Assembly (NCBI RefSeq): GCF_002113125.1
Contig: NZ_NEJP01000013.1
Span: forward strand, 124,001-188,000
Reading direction: 5' to 3'
Source of the DNA: Pseudomonas sp. B20(2017)
Lineage (GTDB): Bacteria; Pseudomonadota; Gammaproteobacteria; Pseudomonadales; Pseudomonadaceae
DNA length: 64,000 nt
A program made the position numbers and the translations under genes. The notes beneath the pieces were generated by a model. It made no database searches and was not told the DNA's origin. It worked only from the letters and a program-made list of their open reading frames with translations. This document shows, one piece after another, positions 17,442 through 26,212 of this stretch (position 1 is the first letter of the stretch; every line of letters begins with the position of its first letter).

Positions 17442-18055
17442 GCCCGGTCTACCTCGCCCTGATGCTCGTTGCCCATCATGTGGTCGAGCTTGCTGGCCTT
17501 GGTCGCCAGATAGAGTTTGTTGTGCGGGTTGTGGCCGGTGTGCAGCGGCACGCGCTCGGCGACGACGATGCCCATGTCGGTCAGGGCTTTGACCTTGCGC
17601 GGGTTGTTGGTCATCAGGCGCAGGGATTTCACGCCCAGATGCTCAAGCATCGGCAGGCACATGGCGTAGTCACGCTGGTCGGCGGCAAAGCCCAGACGCT
17701 CATTGGCTTCAACGGTATCGGCACCGCCGTCCTGCAATTCGTAGGCACGGATCTTGTTCAACAGACCGATGCCACGTCCTTCCTGACGCAGGTACAACAA
17801 CACGCCACGACCTTCGCGGGCGATGGCCTTGAGGGCGCCTTCGAGTTGCGAACCGCAGTCGCAACGCTGGCTGAACAAGGCATCGCCGGTCAGGCATTCG
17901 GAGTGCAGACGGCCGAGTACCGGGGCACCGTCGGCAATCTCACCCAGGCTCAGCACAACGTGCTCGCGACCGGTGGCTTCATCGAGAAAACCGTGCATGG
18001 TGAATTGCGCAAAAGGTGTGGGCAGCTTGGAAGCGGCGACAAAAACGACAGGCAC
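17438..18055 (-). CDS. ribA: GTP cyclohydrolase II
   Basis: The 205-residue enzyme opens GTP to 2,5-diamino-6-ribosylamino-pyrimidinone phosphate, the first step of riboflavin synthesis. The zinc site C-x10-C-x-C is intact (SECLTGDALFSQRCDCG) and the catalytic YLRQEGRGIGLLNK is present. The frame is open to 18100, but GTG 18055 has AGGAG 8 bases upstream and starts exactly where the family begins (VVFVAASKLPTPF). This complete enzyme matters because the RibBA copy nearby has lost its zinc ligands. Confidence 0.95.
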   Translation of the reverse strand: MPVVFVAASKLPTPFAQFTMHGFLDEATGREHVVLSLGEIADGAPVLGRLHSECLTGDALFSQRCDCGSQLEGALKAIAREGRGVLLYLRQEGRGIGLLNKIRAYELQDGGADTVEANERLGFAADQRDYAMCLPMLEHLGVKSLRLMTNNPRKVKALTDMGIVVAERVPLHTGHNPHNKLYLATKASKLDHMMGNEHQGEVDRA

Positions 18056-18187
18056 CGGTGTGCTCCTGATCTGAAAAGTCCGAGATTCGCTGGGCGGCAT
18101 TGTAACAGCAGGTTCCCGCAGGCGCTTAGGCTGAATTATCGGGGATAACTATCAAAAAGTTTGATAACAGGCCCTTCGTCATCGCTC

Positions 18188-18913
18188 CTACTCGAACGGA
18201 TACGGTTGCTTCCAGCGCGCGAAGATCGGCTTCAGCTCGCCGCTTTTCACCAGTTGCTCCATGCGCTGGTCGTAGATCGACATCAGTGCGCGGGCTTGTG
18301 GGGTGTCGGCGAAACCGAGATATAGCGGCAATTCCGCCAGATGCGAGTAACGGTACTGCGACGGATCGGCGGCGTTTCTCACCACCGCTTCGATTTCCGT
18401 CAGCGCATCGATGTAGTAATCCGCCCGCCCCTGCTTGAGCATCGACAGAATGCCGGTGCGGCGCTCGATCTGGTTGAAGCGTTTGACGTTCGGCAGGTAG
18501 GTTTCGTAGCGATAGCCGCGTACCCAGGCCAGTCGGTACTTGCCCAGCGTCGCCTGGGTCGGCGGTGGATTGCTGGCCAGGCCGAGCGCGTAGATGTGGT
18601 CGGAATCGAAATTCCATTTCGGGTACAGCACCTGCTCGGCTTCACCGCGATAGGAACCGACCAGTGCATCGACCTCCTTCAACTGCACCAGTCCTACCGA
18701 ACGGGTGTAAGGCACGGTGCGGATATCCAGGGTCACGCCGGCCGGTTCGAACACTTTGCGCAACACATCCCAGCCCAGGCCATGACCATCGGCGGCGGTG
18801 TAGTCTTCCCAGTCCTCGCTGGCCAGGTGAATGACCGACGGCGGTGCGTCCTGTGCCTGGGCCATGGCGCCAAGCAAGGTCATAACCACTATCGCCAACC
18901 AGCGTCGAGTCAT
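18188..18913 (-). CDS. Periplasmic amino-acid-type solute-binding protein (SBP_bac_3-like)
   Basis: The 241-residue secreted protein of the family-3 solute-binding fold has a signal peptide MTRRWLAIVVMTLLGAMAQA ending before QDAPP. Typical features are GHGLGWDVLRKVFEPAGVTL, VQLKEVDALVGSYRGEAEQV and a C-terminal MEQLVKSGELKPIFARW. No permease or ATPase adjoins it, so it is an orphan binding protein; the ligand is unknown. ATG 18928 (MRDTG) is an alternative start; I prefer 18913 for signal peptide quality, with GAGG 10 bases upstream. Confidence 0.82.
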   Translation of the reverse strand: MTRRWLAIVVMTLLGAMAQAQDAPPSVIHLASEDWEDYTAADGHGLGWDVLRKVFEPAGVTLDIRTVPYTRSVGLVQLKEVDALVGSYRGEAEQVLYPKWNFDSDHIYALGLASNPPPTQATLGKYRLAWVRGYRYETYLPNVKRFNQIERRTGILSMLKQGRADYYIDALTEIEAVVRNAADPSQYRYSHLAELPLYLGFADTPQARALMSIYDQRMEQLVKSGELKPIFARWKQPYPFE

Positions 18914-18941
18914 CCCTGTGTCCCTCATCCACGCCTGGAAA

Positions 18942-19445
18942 TCAGGCGAAAACCCACACCAGTCCCTGCATCGCCAGCCAGGCAAACACGCCGGCCAGCA
19001 CGTCGTCGAGCATGATGCCGACGCCGCCGTGAACATGCCGGTCGATCCAGCGGATCGGCCACGGCTTGAGAATGTCGAAGAAGCGGAACACCAGGAACCC
19101 GGCGAGCAACCAGTACCAGCCTTCCGGCACCAGCCACAGGGTAATCCACATCCCGACCATTTCGTCCCAGACGATGCCTTCGTGGTCGTGCACCCGCAGA
19201 TCGTCGGCCACTTTACCGCACAGCCAGAAGCCGAACAGCATGGTGATCCCGAGCATCAGCCAGTAACCCCAGTCGGGCAGCATCTGCCATAACGGGATAA
19301 AGGGTAGCGCAACTAACGAGCCCCAGGTGCCCGGCGCCTTGGGCAGGGTGCCCGAGCCGAAACCGAACGCGAGGAAATGCCAGGGATTGCGCCAGACCGA
19401 CGGCGGAACGAATTCGGCCGGAACCTGTTTCGGGTGATCTGTCAC
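18942..19445 (-). CDS. pgpA: Phosphatidylglycerophosphatase A
   Basis: The 167-residue inner-membrane phosphatase dephosphorylates phosphatidylglycerol phosphate to phosphatidylglycerol. The family motifs FGSGTLPKAPGTWGSL and IVWDEMVGMWITL are present, with four hydrophobic stretches and a C-terminal HGGVGIMLDDVLAGVFAW. The start overlaps the thiL stop by 4 bases, the usual thiL-pgpA coupling. Confidence 0.96.
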   Translation of the reverse strand: MTDHPKQVPAEFVPPSVWRNPWHFLAFGFGSGTLPKAPGTWGSLVALPFIPLWQMLPDWGYWLMLGITMLFGFWLCGKVADDLRVHDHEGIVWDEMVGMWITLWLVPEGWYWLLAGFLVFRFFDILKPWPIRWIDRHVHGGVGIMLDDVLAGVFAWLAMQGLVWVFA

Positions 19446-20407
19446 GGTGACTCCTGAAAATGTTGATAACCCCGGATTTGCGGGGTGATGTCATGCCCGT
19501 CGCGATCCAGCAGCACCACGCCCTGCCCTTGCGTAACGCGGCCGATCACATGGATCGGCCAGCCATCGGCGAGCAGCGCAGGCAACTCGACGGGCGGCAA
19601 GGTAAAGGCCAGCACGTAATCATCGCCACCACTCAACGCCGCACGTTCGGCACCGCGCTGACCGAGAAACGCCACCAGAGCATCCGACAGCGGAACACGC
19701 TCGCGCTCGACTTCGAGGCGAACCTTCGAAGCCAATGCGATATGACCACAGTCGGCGAGCAGCCCATCGGAGATATCCAGCGCCGAAGTGGCCTTGTCAC
19801 GCAGGGCCTGACCGAGGGCGAGTTGCGGTTGCGGCGACCAGTAATGATCGAGCAGCGGCTGGGCGATGTGAGGCTCGGCGTCACGCTGACGTAACACCAG
19901 CGGCAAGGCCCCGGCGGCATTGCCCAGTTCGCCGCCGACACACAGCAGATCGCCCGGCTGCGCGCCGCTGCGGGTCAGCGCTTTGCCGGCCGGGACGCGG
20001 CCGAACACGGTGACGGTCAGGCTCAACGGCCCGCGCGTCGTGTCGCCGCCGACCAGTGCCACGCCGCAGCCCCGCGCCATGCGATTCAAACCGCGAGCAT
20101 AGGCTTGCAGCCAATCGGCAGTCACCGTCGGCAGAGTCAGGGCAAGGGTAAAGCCGACGGGCGTGGCGCCCATGGCAGCGAGGTCGCTGACCGCCACGGC
20201 CAGCGAGCGCTGACCGAGCAGAAACGGATCGCAGGGATCGGCGAAATGCACGTCGGCCACCAGCGTATCGGTGGAAACCGCCAGCTGTTCCCCGGAAGGA
20301 ACCGCCAGCAAGGCGCAGTCGTCGCCGATTCCCAGTGCAACGCCCTCGCCGCCCTGCGCACAAGGCGCGGCGGCGAAGAAATTGCGGATCAGCTCAAACT
20401 CGCCCAT
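19442..20407 (-). CDS. thiL: Thiamine-monophosphate kinase
   Basis: The 321-residue ATP-dependent kinase converts thiamine phosphate to the diphosphate, the cofactor that Dxs in this window needs. Conserved pieces include GIGDDCALLAVPSGEQLAVS near the N-terminus, DLAAMGATPVGFTLALTLP, GVALVGGDTTRGPLSLTVTV and ALDISDGLLADCGHIA. It follows nusB by 27 bases, and order nusB-thiL-pgpA is conserved. Confidence 0.96.
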   Translation of the reverse strand: MGEFELIRNFFAAAPCAQGGEGVALGIGDDCALLAVPSGEQLAVSTDTLVADVHFADPCDPFLLGQRSLAVAVSDLAAMGATPVGFTLALTLPTVTADWLQAYARGLNRMARGCGVALVGGDTTRGPLSLTVTVFGRVPAGKALTRSGAQPGDLLCVGGELGNAAGALPLVLRQRDAEPHIAQPLLDHYWSPQPQLALGQALRDKATSALDISDGLLADCGHIALASKVRLEVERERVPLSDALVAFLGQRGAERAALSGGDDYVLAFTLPPVELPALLADGWPIHVIGRVTQGQGVVLLDRDGHDITPQIRGYQHFQESP

Positions 20408-20434
20408 GGCCGAGAAAAAGTATTCAAGCGCGAA

Positions 20435-20935
20435 TCAGCGCTTGAACGCCTTCACTTCAGCTTCACGCAGGCGCGGAGCCAGCTTGTCGAGCACGCCGTT
20501 GACGAACTTGTGGCCGTCGGTCGAACCGAACACTTTGGCCAGTTCGATACCTTCGTTGATCACAACGCGGTATGGCACGTCGACGCGCTTGAGCAGTTCC
20601 CAGGTGGACAGGCGCAGAACCGCCAGTTCAACCGGGTCCAGCTCTTCGATCGCCAGATCCAGGCAAGGCGTCAGTGCGTTGTCGATTTCGGTGCGGTTGG
20701 CCGGAACCCCGTGCAGGATTTCGCGGAAGTAAGCACCGTCGACATCGGTGAAATCGTTATCGACCCGGAATTGCGCTTCGATCTCGTTCAGCGAAGCCTT
20801 GGCCATGTGCCATTGATACAGGGCCTGAGTCGCGAGCTGACGGGCTTCGCGGCGCTTGGCGCTCTTCGATGGCTTGCCGGCATCCGCAGGTTTCGGATCG
20901 CGCGGGTTGAAACGATCGCTATCGTCGCTAATCAC
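20435..20935 (-). CDS. nusB: Transcription antitermination factor NusB
   Basis: The 166-residue all-helical RNA-binding protein forms the NusB-NusE (S10) complex on boxA of rRNA transcripts. Features are RREARQLATQALYQW near the start, NRTEIDNAL, LRLSTWELLKRVDVPYRVVINEGIELAKVFG and KFVNGVLDKLAPRLR. A basic N-terminal extension of about 30 residues precedes the fold. The start is GTG overlapping the ribH stop (GTGA). Confidence 0.96.
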   Translation of the reverse strand: MISDDSDRFNPRDPKPADAGKPSKSAKRREARQLATQALYQWHMAKASLNEIEAQFRVDNDFTDVDGAYFREILHGVPANRTEIDNALTPCLDLAIEELDPVELAVLRLSTWELLKRVDVPYRVVINEGIELAKVFGSTDGHKFVNGVLDKLAPRLREAEVKAFKR

Positions 20936-21408
20936 TTGGCCTCCAACTGCGCCAGCAGGCTGACCATTTCCAGAGCGGACAGGGCAGCTTCAGCACCTTT
21001 GTTGCCGGCCTTGGTGCCGGAACGTTCGATGGCTTGCTCGATGGAGTCAACGGTCAGGACGCCGAAAGCGACCGGTACGCCGAACTCCATGGACACCTGG
21101 GCCAGGCCCTTGGTGCACTCGCCAGCCACGTATTCGAAGTGCGGAGTACCGCCACGAATGACCGCGCCCAGGGCGATGATTGCTGCGAACTCACCTTTCT
21201 GGGCGACTTTCTGCGCAACCAGCGGGATTTCGAAGGCGCCAGGTGCGCGGATGATGGTGATGTCGCTTTCGCTCACGCCGTGGCGAACCAGGGCATCAAC
21301 TGCACCGCCAACCAGGCTTTCAACCACGAAGCTGTTGAAACGGCCCACTACCAAAGCGTAGCGGCCTTTAGGGGCGATGAAGGTACCTTCGATGGTCTTC
21401 AGGGTCAT
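20932..21408 (-). CDS. ribH: 6,7-dimethyl-8-ribityllumazine synthase
   Basis: The 158-residue icosahedral-type enzyme condenses the butanone phosphate made by RibBA with 5-amino-6-ribitylaminouracil. Motifs are VVGRFNSFVVESLVGGAVDAL, RAPGAFEIPLVAQKVA, IIALGAVIRGGTPHFEYVAG with the catalytic His, and VPVAFGVLTVDSIEQAIERSG. It lies directly between ribBA and nusB, as in other pseudomonads. Confidence 0.96.
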   Translation of the reverse strand: MTLKTIEGTFIAPKGRYALVVGRFNSFVVESLVGGAVDALVRHGVSESDITIIRAPGAFEIPLVAQKVAQKGEFAAIIALGAVIRGGTPHFEYVAGECTKGLAQVSMEFGVPVAFGVLTVDSIEQAIERSGTKAGNKGAEAALSALEMVSLLAQLEAK

Positions 21409-21430
21409 TCGTCAGATCTCTTAAAGAGCC

Positions 21431-21453
21431 GGGACGCGTCTGTTTCGCGTCCC
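21431..21453 (-). other. Stem-loop in the ribBA-ribH leader
   Basis: GGGACGCG (21431-21438) pairs with CGCGTCCC (21446-21453) over a 7-base loop. It has no U-tract on the minus strand, so it is not a standard terminator; it could be a processing or attenuation signal before ribH. It does not look like an FMN riboswitch, which would be far larger. Confidence 0.6.
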
Positions 21454-21499
21454 TCAGTGATTTATTTGCCGCGAACTCGGAGCCGGAAACAACCGGTCA

Positions 21500-22591
21500 T
21501 TATTCGGAGGGCACGTATTCTACAACTTCCAGATCGAAACCGGATATCGCATTGAACTTCATCGGCGCGCTCATCAAACGCATTTTGCGCACGCCGAGGT
21601 CACGCAAGATCTGCGAACCGGCACCGACGATGCTGTAGGTGGTCGGTTTTTTCACCGCCGCCTGATCGCCGGTTTCGCGAATGTGCGCCAGCAACACGTC
21701 GCCATCCAGCGGGTGACCGAGCAACAGCACCACACCGCTGCCGGCCTCGGCGACCGCAGCCATGGCGGCGCGCAGGCTCCAGCGGCCCGGTTGCTTGACC
21801 ATCAGCAGGTCGCGCAGCGGGTCCATGTTGTGCACGCGAACCAGGGTCGGTTCTTCGGCGCAAACGGTGCCCAGGGTCAGTGCCATGTGCACGTCGCCTT
21901 CCACGGAATCACGATAGGTCACCAGGTTGAATTGGCCCAGTTCGCTGTCCAGCGGCTGCTCGGCAATCCGCTGAACGGTACGTTCGTGGATCATCCGGTA
22001 GTGAATCAGGTCGGCGATGGTGCCAATCTTGATGTCGTGTTCAGCCGCAAAAGCTTCCAGCTCGGCGCGACGGGACATGGTGCCGTCATCGTTCATCACT
22101 TCGCAGATCACGCCGCTCGGCTCGAAACCGGCCATGCGCGCCAGGTCGCAGGCGGCTTCGGTGTGACCGGCGCGAGCCAGGGTGCCACCGGCCTGGGCCA
22201 TCAGCGGGAAGATGTGGCCCGGGCTGACGATGTCTTCGGCTTTCGCGTCTTTCGCTGCGGCCGCTTGCACGGTGCGTGCGCGGTCAGCGGCGGAGATGCC
22301 GGTGGTCACGCCTTCGGCCGCTTCGATCGAGACGGTGAACTTGGTGCCGAAACCGGAACCGTTGCGTGGTGCCATCAGCGGCAGCTTCAGGGTTTCGCAG
22401 CGCTCGCGGCTCATCGGCATGCAGATCAGGCCACGGGCGTGCTTGGCCATGAAGTTGATGTGCTCGGCCTTGCAGCATTCGGCGGCCATGATCAGGTCGC
22501 CTTCGTTCTCGCGGTCTTCGTCATCCATGAGGATGACCATCTTGCCTTGGCGGATGTCTTCAACCAGTTCTTCGATGCTATTGAGCGCCAC
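21500..22591 (-). CDS. ribBA: 3,4-dihydroxy-2-butanone-4-phosphate synthase with degenerate GTP cyclohydrolase II-like domain
   Basis: The 363-residue protein has an intact N-terminal RibB domain (DDEDRENEGDLIMAAE; HTEAACDLARMAG) that makes butanone phosphate from ribulose 5-phosphate. The C-terminal half, from about residue 205, keeps the fold outline of GTP cyclohydrolase II but has no C-x10-C-x-C zinc site and no RQEGRGIG loop, so it is probably inactive as a cyclohydrolase. The intact RibA at 17438-18055 supplies that step. The start is GTG with AAGGGGG upstream. Confidence 0.93.
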   Translation of the reverse strand: MALNSIEELVEDIRQGKMVILMDDEDRENEGDLIMAAECCKAEHINFMAKHARGLICMPMSRERCETLKLPLMAPRNGSGFGTKFTVSIEAAEGVTTGISAADRARTVQAAAAKDAKAEDIVSPGHIFPLMAQAGGTLARAGHTEAACDLARMAGFEPSGVICEVMNDDGTMSRRAELEAFAAEHDIKIGTIADLIHYRMIHERTVQRIAEQPLDSELGQFNLVTYRDSVEGDVHMALTLGTVCAEEPTLVRVHNMDPLRDLLMVKQPGRWSLRAAMAAVAEAGSGVVLLLGHPLDGDVLLAHIRETGDQAAVKKPTTYSIVGAGSQILRDLGVRKMRLMSAPMKFNAISGFDLEVVEYVPSE

Positions 22592-22607
22592 AAGGCACCC
22601 CCTTCAG

Positions 22608-23285
22608 TCAGGATTTGAGGTAGCCGTTGGCGGCCAGAAAGCTTTCAGTGATGCCACCGCCAGGCTTTTGTGAAGAGTCAGGCTCAGCGGCCCTGTCGCC
22701 CAGAAGCAGACGCTCCAGATAACGCGCCAGCAGGTCGACTTCCAGGTTCACCCGGCGACCTGGCTTGTAGGACGCCATGATGGTTTCGCTCAGGGTATGC
22801 GGGATGATCGTCAGCAGGAATTCGGCGCCATCGACCGCGTTCACGGTCAGGCTGGTGCCGTCGACGGTGATCGAGCCTTTGTGGGCGATGTACTTGGCCA
22901 GTTCCTTCGGCGCGCGGATGCGAAATTCCACGGCGCGGGCATTGTCGCTGCGCGAAACCACTTCGCCGACACCGTCGACGTGACCGCTGACCAGATGCCC
23001 GCCGAGACGGGTGGTCGGGGTCAGGGCTTTTTCCAGGTTGACCGGGCTGCCGCTTTTCAGGTCATTCATGGCGGTGCAGTCGAGGGTTTCGCGACTGACG
23101 TCGGCGGCGAAGCCGTTGCCCGGCAGTTCAACCGCGGTCAGGCACACGCCGTTGACCGCGATGCTGTCGCCGAGTTTGACGTCGCTCAGGTCGAGCTTGC
23201 CGGTTTCGACATGCACCCGCACATCACCACCCTTTGGGGTCAGTGCGCGGATACTGCCGATGGATTCGATGATGCCGGTAAACAT
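22608..23285 (-). CDS. ribE: Riboflavin synthase, alpha subunit
   Basis: The 225-residue enzyme dismutates two lumazines to riboflavin. It shows the tandem barrel repeat: MFTGIIESIG with GDSIAVNGVCLTAV in the first half, LGGHLVSGHVDGVGEV and KGSITVDGTSLTVN in the second. The ribosome site is strong (AAGGAGA). The C-terminal 20 residues after the second barrel are longer than minimal family members. Confidence 0.96.
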   Translation of the reverse strand: MFTGIIESIGSIRALTPKGGDVRVHVETGKLDLSDVKLGDSIAVNGVCLTAVELPGNGFAADVSRETLDCTAMNDLKSGSPVNLEKALTPTTRLGGHLVSGHVDGVGEVVSRSDNARAVEFRIRAPKELAKYIAHKGSITVDGTSLTVNAVDGAEFLLTIIPHTLSETIMASYKPGRRVNLEVDLLARYLERLLLGDRAAEPDSSQKPGGGITESFLAANGYLKS

Positions 23286-23332
23286 GGGGTTCTCCTTGAG
23301 AACGAAGCCAGCGCTAACGCGATGGCCGGGAA

Positions 23333-24466
23333 TTATACGCTCGCCGATGAGACAGGGATTGCAGTGACTCGCCAGTCATCGCCAACCGCGCGAATTTCAG
23401 TGATTTTCAGCTCCGGCGCATCCTTCATATAGGCGAGCGGCCAGTCCAACAGCGGACGCGCCATGGAGCCGAGGAACTTACCGGCGATGAAGATCACGAA
23501 CTCGTCGACCAGACCGAGCTGGGCAAACGCGCCCGCCAGTCGCGGACCGGCCTCGACCAGCACTTCGTTGACGCCACGGCTGGCCAGCTCGATCAGCAAC
23601 TGGTGCAGATCGACCTGACCATCATCGCCCGGCACGATCAGGCATTCCGGACCGTGGGCGTACTGTTCTTCGATGGCTACGCAGGTGGCGACCAGCGCCG
23701 GGCCGGCCTTGAAGAACGGCGCATCCAGCGGCACCCGCAGACGCCCGTCGATCAGCACCCGCAACGGCGGACGGCTCAGGGCCAGCGCGGTTTGTTCAGC
23801 ATCCAGCCCCAGCTCTTCGCCGCGAACGGTCAGGCGAGCACCGTCGGCCAGCACCGTGTCGGCGCCGGTCAGCACCACACTGGCCTGGGCGCGCAGACGC
23901 TGCACCGCCGAACGCGCGGCAGGGCCGGTGATCCATTGGCTCTCGCCGCTTTCCATCGCCGTGCGGCCGTCGAGGCTCATGGCCAACTTCACCCGCACAA
24001 ACGGCAAGCCGTGTTCCATGCGCTTCAGAAAACCTTGATTGAGCTTGCGCGCCTCAGCTTCCAGTACGCCGCTTTCGGTGGCGATGCCGGCATCGGCCAG
24101 ACGCTGCAGACCACGCCCGGCGACTTGTGGATTGGGATCGCGCATCGCCGCGACCACCCGGCCAACACCGGCATTCACCAGTGCATCGGCGCACGGCGGC
24201 GTACGGCCGTGATGGCTGCAAGGTTCGAGGGTCACGTAAGCCGTGGCGCCCCGGGCTTGCTCACCGGCGGCGCGCAGGGCGTGGACTTCGGCGTGGGGTT
24301 CGCCGGCGCGCTCATGCCAGCCTTCGCCGACAATCTGCCCGTCGCGCACGATCACACAGCCGACCCGTGGATTGGGATGAGTCGTGTAGTGTCCCTTGCG
24401 CGCCAGCTCCAGGGCCCGGGCCATGAAGTGGGCGTCGAGGATGGCCTGCTCGGCGGCGGTGGTCAT
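23333..24466 (-). CDS. ribD: Bifunctional diaminohydroxyphosphoribosylaminopyrimidine deaminase / 5-amino-6-(5-phosphoribosylamino)uracil reductase
   Basis: The 377-residue protein joins an N-terminal zinc cytidine-deaminase-type domain (GEPHAEVHAL; LEPCSHHGRTPPCADAL) to a C-terminal DHFR-like reductase (RVKLAMSLDGRTAMESGESQ; VVLTGADTVLADGARLTVR). It performs the two steps after GTP cyclohydrolase II. The start overlaps the nrdR stop (ATGA), the conserved nrdR-ribD junction. Confidence 0.96.
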   Translation of the reverse strand: MTTAAEQAILDAHFMARALELARKGHYTTHPNPRVGCVIVRDGQIVGEGWHERAGEPHAEVHALRAAGEQARGATAYVTLEPCSHHGRTPPCADALVNAGVGRVVAAMRDPNPQVAGRGLQRLADAGIATESGVLEAEARKLNQGFLKRMEHGLPFVRVKLAMSLDGRTAMESGESQWITGPAARSAVQRLRAQASVVLTGADTVLADGARLTVRGEELGLDAEQTALALSRPPLRVLIDGRLRVPLDAPFFKAGPALVATCVAIEEQYAHGPECLIVPGDDGQVDLHQLLIELASRGVNEVLVEAGPRLAGAFAQLGLVDEFVIFIAGKFLGSMARPLLDWPLAYMKDAPELKITEIRAVGDDWRVTAIPVSSASV

Positions 24467-24927
24467 TCTTTCACCGGTTCGCGGGCAAGGCGGTCGATCT
24501 CTTCGCGAAATTCGTTGAGGTCCTGGAAGCGGCGGTACACGGAAGCGAAACGGATGTAGGCGACTTCATCGAGCTTTTGCAGCTCGGCCATCACCAGTTC
24601 GCCGACCACGAGGGACTTGACCTCGCGCTCGCCGGTGGCGCGCAGCTTGTGCTTGATATGGACCAGCGAGGATTCGAGGCGCTCGACGCTCACCGGACGT
24701 TTCTCCAGGGCGCGTTGCATGCCGGCGCGGAGTTTTTCTTCGTCGAACGGTTGGCGGCTGCCGTCGGTTTTGATCAGGCGCGGCAACACCAGTTCGGCCG
24801 TCTCGAACGTCGTGAAACGTTCGCCGCAGGCCAGGCATTCACGCCGGCGGCGCACCTGTTCGCCCTCGGCGACCAGACGCGAGTCGATGACCTTGGTGTC
24901 GTTGGCACCGCAGAAGGGACAGTGCAT
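24463..24927 (-). CDS. nrdR: Transcriptional repressor NrdR
   Basis: The 154-residue zinc-ribbon/ATP-cone repressor controls ribonucleotide reductase genes according to ATP/dATP. The zinc fingers CPFCGAND and ECLACGERF and the ATP-cone (LPRLIKTDGSRQPFDEEKLR) are clear. I start at ATG 24927 (MHCPFCG), the invariant family start, not at the longer frame opening at 24984. It is first in the rib-nusB-thiL transcription unit. Confidence 0.96.
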   Translation of the reverse strand: MHCPFCGANDTKVIDSRLVAEGEQVRRRRECLACGERFTTFETAELVLPRLIKTDGSRQPFDEEKLRAGMQRALEKRPVSVERLESSLVHIKHKLRATGEREVKSLVVGELVMAELQKLDEVAYIRFASVYRRFQDLNEFREEIDRLAREPVKE

Positions 24928-25055
24928 GGTGGCTGGCAACAAAAAAAGGGAGGGCCATGGTAGCGCATCCCGGTGGCAAGACAAGCCATAGGCTTTGCGG
25001 TATACAGACTGCCATGATCGATTGATCCATGGATTTCATTTTGCTGGAGCCGCCA

Positions 25056-25520
25056 ATGTCCCTACGACCGCTCGTTTTGCTCAGTGTTTTCAGCCTGCTG
25101 GTGGCCTGTGGCAGCGACGCGCCCAAGCCTCAGCCGCCCACGCCGGGCCCGGCGCCGCAACAGGCGCAGAAAAAAGCCCGGGAAGCCGCCGACCTCGGCC
25201 CGCTGCCGGCGTATCAGCGCGAACTGAGCGGCACCCTGCAAGGCGTGCCGGCCGGCGCCGAAGTCGAACTGGCGCTGCTGGTGATCGACGAGAAGGATCG
25301 CCCGCAACAATTGCTCGCCAGTTCCAGCCTGATCGGCAACAACCAGATTCTGCCGTTTCACCTGCGCTTCAACCCCGAATCCTTCCCGGTTGGCGCGCGG
25401 GTTGAATTGCGCGGCCGCGCCAGCCAGTCCGGCCAGTTGATCCTGCACCTGCCGTCGCAGACCATCACTCAGCCGACCACCCAGGCGCTGGGCCAGCTGC
25501 AATTTATCAAAGCACCATGA
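25056..25520 (+). CDS. YbaY-family outer-membrane lipoprotein
   Basis: The 154-residue lipoprotein has a lipobox LLVACGS: the signal peptide ends at Cys of residue 18. A proline-rich linker leads to a YbaY/YscW-like beta domain (SGTLQGVPAGAEVELALLVI; LPFHLRFNPESFPVGARVEL). The start 25056 has GGAG upstream; the frame is open to 25029. Its stop overlaps the methyltransferase start. YscW relatives are secretin pilotins, but no secretin is nearby, so the function is unknown. Confidence 0.85.
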   Translation: MSLRPLVLLSVFSLLVACGSDAPKPQPPTPGPAPQQAQKKAREAADLGPLPAYQRELSGTLQGVPAGAEVELALLVIDEKDRPQQLLASSSLIGNNQILPFHLRFNPESFPVGARVELRGRASQSGQLILHLPSQTITQPTTQALGQLQFIKAP

Positions 25521-26173
25521 ATGCACCGTCAGACCTGCAACAGTCGCTGGGCGAATTGCTCGGCGACGCGCGACTGAAAGCCTGTGCGTTGCCGGACACC
25601 GATTTGCAGCTCTGGCTGATCGACGGCGACAACATGGCGCGCGAATTCAGCCAGGAGGAAACCCAACGCATCCTGCATGAACCGCCCTACTGGAGTTTCT
25701 GCTGGGCCAGCGGCCTGGCGGTGGCGCGCTATCTGGCGGAGTTTCCCGAGTGGGTTCGAGGCAAGCGAGTGCTGGATTTCGGCGCCGGTTCCGGGATCGC
25801 CGGCATCGCGGCGGTGAAGGCCGGGGCGCTGGAAGTGGTGGCCTGCGACCTTGACCCGCTGGCGATTGCCGCCTGTCGGGCGAATGCCGAACTCAATGAT
25901 GTGCAGATGAGTTACTCCACGGACTTCTTCGCCGAGGCGGATCGCTTCGATCTGATCCTGGTGGCCGACGTCTTGTACGACCGGGAAAACCTGCCGCTGC
26001 TCGACGCCTTCCTGAGCCGTGGCCGCGAAGCGCTGGTGGCGGATTCGCGGGTTCGGGATTTCCGGCATCCGCTGTACCGGCGCATCGAAATGCTCGAAGC
26101 CATGACCCTGCCGGATCTGGCCGAGCCCGAAGAGTTTCGCCATGTCAGCCTCTACCATGCGGCCCGCGCCTGA
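25517..26173 (+). CDS. Class I SAM-dependent methyltransferase, ETF-beta lysine methyltransferase-like
   Basis: The 218-residue Rossmann methyltransferase has the SAM loop VLDFGAGSGIAGIAAVKAG and the acidic strand VVACDLDPLAIAACRANAE. The YWSFCWASGLAVARYL segment before it and the DVLYDRENLPLLDAF segment after it resemble the METTL20/ETFB-lysine methyltransferase group. The target protein is inference. It overlaps the lipoprotein gene by 4 bases. Confidence 0.84.
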   Translation: MNAPSDLQQSLGELLGDARLKACALPDTDLQLWLIDGDNMAREFSQEETQRILHEPPYWSFCWASGLAVARYLAEFPEWVRGKRVLDFGAGSGIAGIAAVKAGALEVVACDLDPLAIAACRANAELNDVQMSYSTDFFAEADRFDLILVADVLYDRENLPLLDAFLSRGREALVADSRVRDFRHPLYRRIEMLEAMTLPDLAEPEEFRHVSLYHAARA

Positions 26174-26212
26174 CCGTATAGTTGCCCCATTCACGCTTTT
26201 ACGAGATTCCCC

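Noticed and set aside
21409..21499. FMN riboswitch before ribH
   Set aside because: The gap is only 91 bases with a single hairpin; the multi-helix FMN element does not fit.
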